A DNA stretch of 18,259 nucleotides from Planctomycetales bacterium (GTDB taxonomy: Bacteria > Planctomycetota > Phycisphaerae > SM23-33): NCBI GenBank assembly GCA_030592655.1, contig JAUVIQ010000032.1, positions 1-18,259 on the forward strand. The letters run 5' to 3'. Below the pieces are notes generated by a model that worked only from the letters and a program-made list of their open reading frames with translations, searched no databases and had not been told where the DNA came from. This document shows, one piece after another, positions 13,388 through 18,259 of this stretch. How positions within the stretch are numbered: position 1 is the first letter of the stretch; each line of letters begins with the position of its first letter. The position numbers were made by a program, and so were the translations under genes.

Positions 13388-14521
13388 ATGCGAAAACACG
13401 CTTTGACAAACGGCTTTTTTCTTCTGACGTGCATCCTGCTTGGTGCGGTTGTCCCCGCGCTGGAAGCGCAAACGAAGGAGGCGGCGCCTCGCCCTATCTA
13501 TGTGCTCTTTACCGTGGATGTGGAATCGTTTTCTGATGGCAGTCCGGAGCGGGACATCTGGGGGCGCGCACCGAACGAACCCCAAGAGCATGGCATCGGG
13601 CGGATGATGGATATCCTCGACCGCCACGGCGCCAAAGGCACGTTCTTCGTGAATATCTACGAAGCGCCGAAAAGCGGCGAGGACGTGATGGCTGAAGTGT
13701 GCCGCGTTATCCACTCCCGGGGACACAACCTTGAACTCCATACGCATCCTGGGCCAATGTTTGGGGCCAAGTTCAGTTACATGCAGTACGCCGACCTGGC
13801 CAAGCAAACGGAAATACTCAAGCGGGGCGCGGAACTTATCAAGGAATGGGCCGGGGTTAAAGTGGTCGCCCATCGAGCGGGTGGCTACATGGCCAACCTA
13901 GACACTATCAATGCCTGCAAGGAGACGGGCATATTTGTCGAGTTCTCCCACAACATGGGCTGGCCTGAGAGCGACCTTGGCCGGGAAGGCCTGACCGAAA
14001 ACGCGCCGTTCGTCCGCGATGGCGTTCTTTGTGTGCCTGTAACGTGTTATATTCAGGCCAGTGCGGGTAGTTGGCGGTCTATGCGATTCCTTGACATCGA
14101 GTCCAGTTCGCCGCAGGAGGTCCGCAAGGTCGTCGCCGACCTGCACGCTAATGGCGTGCGAACAGCCGTGGTCATGCTGCACAGTTTCAGTTTTTTCCGT
14201 CTGGGAAAGCGCCATGATCGCGTCGAAAACACCCTTGACGAACTTGTTGCCGGCTTTGTCGCCGACCCCAACGTCGAAGTCGTAACAGCCAGGCAACTCT
14301 ATGAAATCTGGCGGGCCGATCCCGACGCGCTGGTCGGGTCCGACTACATGCCTACGACCGGCTGGTGGATGACGTATTGCCGCGCCTGGCAGCGGCTTGG
14401 CGAAGGCTGGAAGAACATCGCCGTAGCCTTTGGCCCGCCGGTGTTTCTTGTACTTGTCATTGGCGGAGGCGTGATAATCCGGCGGCGTCGCCGACGTCGA
14501 AAAAGAAAGGCAGCCGCATGA
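13388..14521 (+). CDS. Polysaccharide deacetylase (NodB/CE4-like), secreted and membrane-anchored
   Basis: This 377-residue protein has a signal peptide (residues 1-28, cleavage likely after ALEA), a NodB-like domain, and a C-terminal membrane helix (about 345-364) followed by an Arg/Lys tail of ten basic residues (365-374). Catalytic-domain motifs are VDVES with Asp44, GAKGTFFV (81-88), the metal-binding ELHTHPGP (H118 and H120), AHRAGGY (161-167) and MLHSF (H265). CE4 enzymes remove N- or O-acetyl groups from sugars; the EPS is the likely substrate. XrtA loci usually have a cytoplasmic-looking deacetylase, so the export signal and anchor stand out. ATG 13388 is preferred over ATG 13382 because it sits nine bases from AAAGGA. 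The stop codon overlaps the ATG of a 20-codon flippase relic. Confidence 0.88.
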   Translation: MRKHALTNGFFLLTCILLGAVVPALEAQTKEAAPRPIYVLFTVDVESFSDGSPERDIWGRAPNEPQEHGIGRMMDILDRHGAKGTFFVNIYEAPKSGEDVMAEVCRVIHSRGHNLELHTHPGPMFGAKFSYMQYADLAKQTEILKRGAELIKEWAGVKVVAHRAGGYMANLDTINACKETGIFVEFSHNMGWPESDLGREGLTENAPFVRDGVLCVPVTCYIQASAGSWRSMRFLDIESSSPQEVRKVVADLHANGVRTAVVMLHSFSFFRLGKRHDRVENTLDELVAGFVADPNVEVVTARQLYEIWRADPDALVGSDYMPTTGWWMTYCRAWQRLGEGWKNIAVAFGPPVFLVLVIGGGVIIRRRRRRRKRKAAA

Positions 14522-14580
14522 GCAAGACCAGAACACACGCACGAAATCTTGTCGCAAACTGGAAACAATTTTATGAATAG
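14518..14580 (+). pseudogene. 20-codon relic of a flippase N-terminus
   Basis: The frame begins MSKTRTHARNLVANW and stops after 20 codons. The intact flippase at 15355 begins MSKARIYARNLAANW. Eleven of 15 residues and 36 of 45 bases agree, and most base differences are silent or conservative. Similarity ends right after the Trp codon (about 14562). The ATG overlaps the deacetylase stop in ATGA form, and the relic's stop overlaps the methyltransferase ATG (14573). It looks like the remains of a flippase gene that once followed the deacetylase directly. It may still couple translation into the methyltransferase gene. Confidence 0.7.
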
Positions 14581-15343
14581 CAATCGAGAAGAACGAAAGT
14601 CTGACGAGGCCGCGTTCTGGAATGCGGAAGTTACTCATCAAAAAGGCTTTAGGCGACATTTTTACACTGTAGTCAACGACTACCTTTGGAATCAGATGAT
14701 GCGGCAGGTAGGTGACTTACGTAATCGGCGGGTGCTCTTTATTGGCTGTGGGACATCATCAGTAATAACCAGGGAGATGGCGGAACGCGGGGCCGAGGTG
14801 TGGTGTGTGGATATCTCACCTGATTCTATTGATCAACTGATGAAGCATCCCTTTGGGGCGCTACGCAGCAGAATTCATCCTGTTGTTGCCGACGCCGAAG
14901 ATATGCCTTTTGAGGATGGGTTTTTCGATGTTGTGTTAGGCAAAGCCATTGTGCATCATCTTGACATAAACAGATTCATAAATGAACTTGAGCGAGTATG
15001 CGTTCCCGGCGCTTTAATTGTTTTTTCTGAACCGATGGGGACAAATCCTTTCATTAACATGTTCCGATGGCTGACTCCCAAGTCCAGGGTTCCGACGGAG
15101 CATCCATTAATGCCGGCTGACGTCAAAGATATTCAGAAGCATTGTGGGACGTTACACCGATGTTATAACTTTCTCTTTTCTATAGCGTCTTTTCCGTGGT
15201 TCTTTATGGGGTTTCATCGTGTTGGCCGTTTGGCCTTTGCGATAGGTTGTGCACTGGATCGTGTGGTCTTTGCCTTGTGTCCCCCGGCCAGGTGGCTGGC
15301 TTGGAACATAACGTTGTCGGCACGCTTACAAAAAAAAGGATAA
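14573..15343 (+). CDS. Class I SAM-dependent methyltransferase
   Basis: This 256-residue protein has a Rossmann-type methyltransferase core. Motif I is VLFIGCGTS (54-62), followed by the acidic end of strand 2 in VWCVDIS (76-82). ADAEDMPFEDGFFDVVLGKAIVHHL (106-130) is the post-II region typical of Methyltransf_11/UbiE-like enzymes. A hydrophobic, aromatic C-terminal third (FLFSIASFPWFFMGF and on) suggests membrane contact, as for a lipid-linked sugar acceptor. O-methylation of the EPS unit is a fair inference. The gene is AT-rich: I count about 42% GC over 14881-15000, against about 59% in the deacetylase (13621-13740) and 62% in the flippase (15841-15960). With the flippase relic at its 5' edge, this points to insertion of a foreign gene. 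ATG 14573 is preferred over an upstream TTG at 14549. Confidence 0.85.
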   Translation: MNSNREERKSDEAAFWNAEVTHQKGFRRHFYTVVNDYLWNQMMRQVGDLRNRRVLFIGCGTSSVITREMAERGAEVWCVDISPDSIDQLMKHPFGALRSRIHPVVADAEDMPFEDGFFDVVLGKAIVHHLDINRFINELERVCVPGALIVFSEPMGTNPFINMFRWLTPKSRVPTEHPLMPADVKDIQKHCGTLHRCYNFLFSIASFPWFFMGFHRVGRLAFAIGCALDRVVFALCPPARWLAWNITLSARLQKKG

Positions 15344-15354
15344 CGAATCGTCGC

Positions 15355-16899
15355 ATGAGCAAAGCCCGAATATACGCCCGAAACCTCGCCGCAAACTGGA
15401 TCGGCTACGGGGTCAATCTGGTTATGACGCTGGTTCTGTCATGGTTTGCCTTTCGCTTTCTCGGAGACATTCGCTACGGCGTGTGGAGCCTCATGGTGTC
15501 TCTGACCGGGTACATGGGGATGGTGGACCTCGGACTGCGCCCTGCGCTATATCGGCACTTCAACTGGTATCTTGGCCGTTGTGAGCCGGACAAGGTCAAC
15601 GAGGTATTGTGCACCAGCCTGTTGTTCTTTATCGGGGCGGTTGGCGTTTTGTTCATTGCAGGTATGGTTATTAGCGCGTTCTTTGCGCATCTTTTTCCAA
15701 AGACACCAGTGGAATACCTTCCAGAGGTACGAATTGCCATAGTAATAGTAGCCGCCAATATGGGGTTTTCGATGATTGCCGCAGTCTTTGGGTCTTTACT
15801 CGACACGCATGAGCGCTATGACCTGCACAATGTGCTCACTGTGGCAGTAATGGTAGTCAGGACCGGCGGCACAATTACTGCGTTGGTCCTGGGTTTCGGA
15901 TTGGTCGGGATGGCACTGGCGGGCGTAGCATCCACCGTTCTGGCCTGCCTCGGCGGTTACCTGATATCGAAGCGTATCTTCAAAGAAATGCGAATCCGCA
16001 GATCAGCCGTCAGCCGCAGCATGTTCGTTGAACTTATCCGTTATGGGATACCGTGTTTTTTCAGCGGACTTGGGATTCGCATAATTATGTACACAGGCGG
16101 ACTGCTTATTGCCTGGCTTATCGACATGCCGTCGGTCGGATATTACTCCCTGGCCATGATGCTCCTGGAGTATGGCCGGACGCTTGTAGATAAAGGCAGA
16201 ACCGTATTCACTCCGGAGATCCAACAGTCGATCGCTCGAGGGGATATTGCCGATCTTCGCTATTTTGTGCCCTTGGTGACCCGCGTAATGATGGGGTTTT
16301 CCGTACTTATTACGATTGGGATCATGTTTTTCGGGCATGAGTTCCTCGGAATGTTCTACGGACCGGCGGTGGGTGCTGCCGGCAGAGATGTGTTGCCAAT
16401 ATTGGGGATTGCATACCTGAGTTCATCCGCGAGCCGACCTTGTGTAGCCGTGCTCCTGGGCGCCGGTCGAGTGAAACTCCCGGCCGTCGTCGTCTTGTGC
16501 GAGGCCGTTATCAATGTAGGATTGACCATCTTGTTCCTTCGCGTCGCGGGACTGGGACTGCCGGGAGTTGCACTTGGGACAATGATTCCGATGTTTCTGC
16601 TGAGCGGTGTGCTGATGACAGTAGTGGGAGCCCGTCACATTCAGTTGAACCCAATGACGTTTGCCTTGCGGACCGCGGGGCGTTGGATCCCTACTGCCGG
16701 ACTGTTTGCTTTGGTCTGTTTTTTTCTTGGACGATTGTCCGGTGTGTCCTCCTGGGGCTGGTTTTTTGGCAAAGTGGGAATCGCCGTTATTGCTTATGTC
16801 CCTGTCTTTTGGTTCCTGATCCTTCCGGATGATCAGAAAAGCCGGCTGCTTGAAAAGGTGAGGAAGCGGCGACATGTGCCGGAGAAAGCGGACAATTGA
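15355..16899 (+). CDS. Wzx-type polysaccharide flippase (MOP superfamily)
   Basis: This 514-residue protein is almost entirely hydrophobic, with about 12-14 membrane helices. It has the N-terminal pattern of the polysaccharide biosynthesis/flippase family: ARNLAANWIGYGVNLVMTL, then YGVWSLMVSLTGYMGMVDLGL with the conserved GxxxLxxxLGLxxA-like turn. A basic C-terminal tail (KSRLLEKVRKRRHVPEKADN) is cytoplasmic. It should flip the undecaprenyl-linked EPS repeat unit to the periplasmic face for polymerisation. The ATG at 15355 is the best start, although the AAAGGA sequence is about 15 bases upstream, further than usual. A longer in-frame start inside the methyltransferase gene lacks support because the added sequence is the methyltransferase read out of frame. 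It follows the methyltransferase stop by 11 bases. Confidence 0.92.
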   Translation: MSKARIYARNLAANWIGYGVNLVMTLVLSWFAFRFLGDIRYGVWSLMVSLTGYMGMVDLGLRPALYRHFNWYLGRCEPDKVNEVLCTSLLFFIGAVGVLFIAGMVISAFFAHLFPKTPVEYLPEVRIAIVIVAANMGFSMIAAVFGSLLDTHERYDLHNVLTVAVMVVRTGGTITALVLGFGLVGMALAGVASTVLACLGGYLISKRIFKEMRIRRSAVSRSMFVELIRYGIPCFFSGLGIRIIMYTGGLLIAWLIDMPSVGYYSLAMMLLEYGRTLVDKGRTVFTPEIQQSIARGDIADLRYFVPLVTRVMMGFSVLITIGIMFFGHEFLGMFYGPAVGAAGRDVLPILGIAYLSSSASRPCVAVLLGAGRVKLPAVVVLCEAVINVGLTILFLRVAGLGLPGVALGTMIPMFLLSGVLMTVVGARHIQLNPMTFALRTAGRWIPTAGLFALVCFFLGRLSGVSSWGWFFGKVGIAVIAYVPVFWFLILPDDQKSRLLEKVRKRRHVPEKADN

Positions 16900-17016
16900 G
16901 AGCCACATTGCCGATGACGAGATGGGCAGAGCACAACGAAAGCCAACATTCTATTGACGAAGTACTATTGTTAACAACTCGACGAGTCCTGTTGACTGCA
17001 TTAGTGGGAGAGGAAT

Positions 17017-18259
17017 ATGCCAGGCATATTTGGTATAATTCGGACCAAGCCAGCATCTGAAGATGTAATGGAGCGCGATCTTCAGGCTATGACAAGATCA
17101 ATGCATCACCGTTCCTCTTATCGTACACGGACTTGTGTAAGAAGTCCAATTGCGGTTGGTCGTATTGGTCCGAGTTTTCTCAATCCTGAAGACCAGCCAA
17201 TCTTTAATGAGAACCGACAGATGTGTATTGTATTCGAGGGGGAATTGTTCGCGCCGGATGACATTCGGAGACAGTTGGAAAAGGACGGGCATATTTTCAG
17301 GAGCGATTGTGATGCCGAGGTTGCACTACACGCTTTTGAGCAATATGGAACGGAAGGAATTGCCAGATTGGCCGGTGCATACGTTGGGTCAATCTATGAT
17401 TTTGAGTTGAAGGCTTGCCGTCTGTTCACTGACAGGCTTGGTTTACGTGGATGTTACTACTACGTTGCGCCTAGTGGGGCATTTATCTTCGCCTCTGAGA
17501 TGAAAGCAATTGCTGCTGTTGGGGATTTCTCTGGGACCGTGGATGACCAGGCTGTGGCTGAATTTCTGAACTGTGGTTACCCGTTCTTTGACCGCACGTT
17601 CTTCAAGGAGGTGAAATACCTTCCCAATGGGACCGTCTTGTCGTTCGAGAATGGGCGCCTCTCCTTGGACCAGTACTGGGATATGCCACGTCTAAAGCCG
17701 GATGCGAACTGGAAATTCGAGGATGCCGTTCATGAAGGAGCGGATTTGCTCGTTCAGGCTGTAGGTAGGCAGTTTCGTCAGGAGGGAGAAATCGGGGCAT
17801 TTCTGAGTGGCGGCTTGGATTCTCGTGCAATTGTGGCAGCCGCGGCTGCCACTGGACATCGCATACCCACTTTTTCCCTTGGTTGTAGGAGAAATACGGA
17901 ACAGAAATTGGCGGAGAGGGTTGCCGAGAGGCTGGGACTTGAAAACCACCAACTTGAGATCCCTCCGGATTTCCTTGTGAATTTTGGTGAAATCGGCACC
18001 TGGTGGACTGATGGGATGGTTCCGTGTACACACTTCTGCTGGTTGCCACAGTTAGGTCATATTGCAGAGCGTGTTGAATCGCTGATGAGTGGGTATCTCG
18101 GCGGTGTTCTCTATGGCGGATCTTCCCTTAAAGATATGGAGTTAAAGCAACTCCCTTCTTCCACCCAAGCCGAGTTGATTGCGGAGCGAACGGTAGGTCG
18201 ATTCTCGCCTTTTCTTGAGATTGCGCTGAACTCGAGTTTCCTTAACGCCGCGCAACCGC
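17017..18259 (+). CDS. Asparagine-synthase-like protein with Pro in place of the catalytic Cys2 (3' truncated)
   Basis: 414 codons are visible and the frame is open at the window edge. The N-terminal half has the class II glutamine amidotransferase fold of AsnB (MPGIFGII, then IVFEGELF, and FTDRLGLRGCYYY near residue 140). The second half is the synthase domain, with the ATP pyrophosphatase P-loop SGGLDS at 264-269. The initiating Met is followed by Pro, where AsnB needs Cys2 as glutamine-hydrolysing nucleophile, so glutamine-dependent ammonia release should not work. The later segment that usually reads G-x-G-D-E/L..G-G here reads SGYLGGVLYGGS (358-369), without the usual Asp. It may use free ammonia or another amine, or be catalytically altered. 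AGAGGA precedes the ATG. About 117 bases separate it from the flippase, and its GC is lower (about 47% at 17401-17520). XrtA loci commonly carry an AsnB-like amidotransferase. Confidence 0.88.
   Translation, partial: MPGIFGIIRTKPASEDVMERDLQAMTRSMHHRSSYRTRTCVRSPIAVGRIGPSFLNPEDQPIFNENRQMCIVFEGELFAPDDIRRQLEKDGHIFRSDCDAEVALHAFEQYGTEGIARLAGAYVGSIYDFELKACRLFTDRLGLRGCYYYVAPSGAFIFASEMKAIAAVGDFSGTVDDQAVAEFLNCGYPFFDRTFFKEVKYLPNGTVLSFENGRLSLDQYWDMPRLKPDANWKFEDAVHEGADLLVQAVGRQFRQEGEIGAFLSGGLDSRAIVAAAAATGHRIPTFSLGCRRNTEQKLAERVAERLGLENHQLEIPPDFLVNFGEIGTWWTDGMVPCTHFCWLPQLGHIAERVESLMSGYLGGVLYGGSSLKDMELKQLPSSTQAELIAERTVGRFSPFLEIALNSSFLNAAQP

Overview
The window carries two gene blocks facing away from each other. 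On the minus strand (positions 1-4171) are the start of an adenylate-forming CoA-ligase-like gene, a MacB/Lol-type ABC exporter (ATPase, permease and a broken membrane-fusion protein) and a YcgR-like PilZ protein. On the plus strand (4644 to the window end) is a long co-directional exopolysaccharide (EPS) locus. Its gene content is that of the exosortase-A (XrtA/PEP-CTERM) associated EPS loci: an outer-membrane export lipoprotein, a Wzz-type chain-length protein, the ExeA-like 'PEP-CTERM' ATPase, a bacterial tyrosine kinase, a FemAB-like protein, the TIGR03087-type glycosyltransferase, a VanZ-like protein, a second glycosyltransferase, a NodB-type deacetylase, a methyltransferase, a Wzx-type flippase and an asparagine-synthase-like protein that runs off the right edge. 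No exosortase gene lies inside the window.

The organism is a Gram-negative-type (two-membrane) bacterium of roughly 55-60% GC. The Thr-Gln-Pro-Ala-rich tandem linker in the Wzz protein, together with this version of the XrtA locus, suggests a Planctomycetota member of the Phycisphaerae kind. That placement is an inference from style, not from a marker gene.

Working model: glycosyltransferases build a lipid-linked repeat unit. The flippase moves it across the inner membrane. The Wzz protein, tyrosine kinase and ExeA-like ATPase control polymerisation and export through the lipoprotein channel. The deacetylase, methyltransferase, FemAB-like and asparagine-synthase-like proteins decorate the product. 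The divergent PilZ protein would connect the locus to c-di-GMP.

The odd features are: (1) a tRNA-shaped element inside the operon, with good acceptor, D and T-loop sequences but an abnormal anticodon loop; (2) an in-frame amber codon in the membrane-fusion protein; (3) a 20-codon relic of a flippase start just upstream of an AT-rich, apparently inserted methyltransferase gene, with the real flippase start repeated after it; (4) an asparagine-synthase-like protein whose catalytic Cys2 is Pro; (5) three identical 36-bp repeats in the Wzz gene; and (6) a deacetylase ending in a membrane helix and an Arg/Lys tail.
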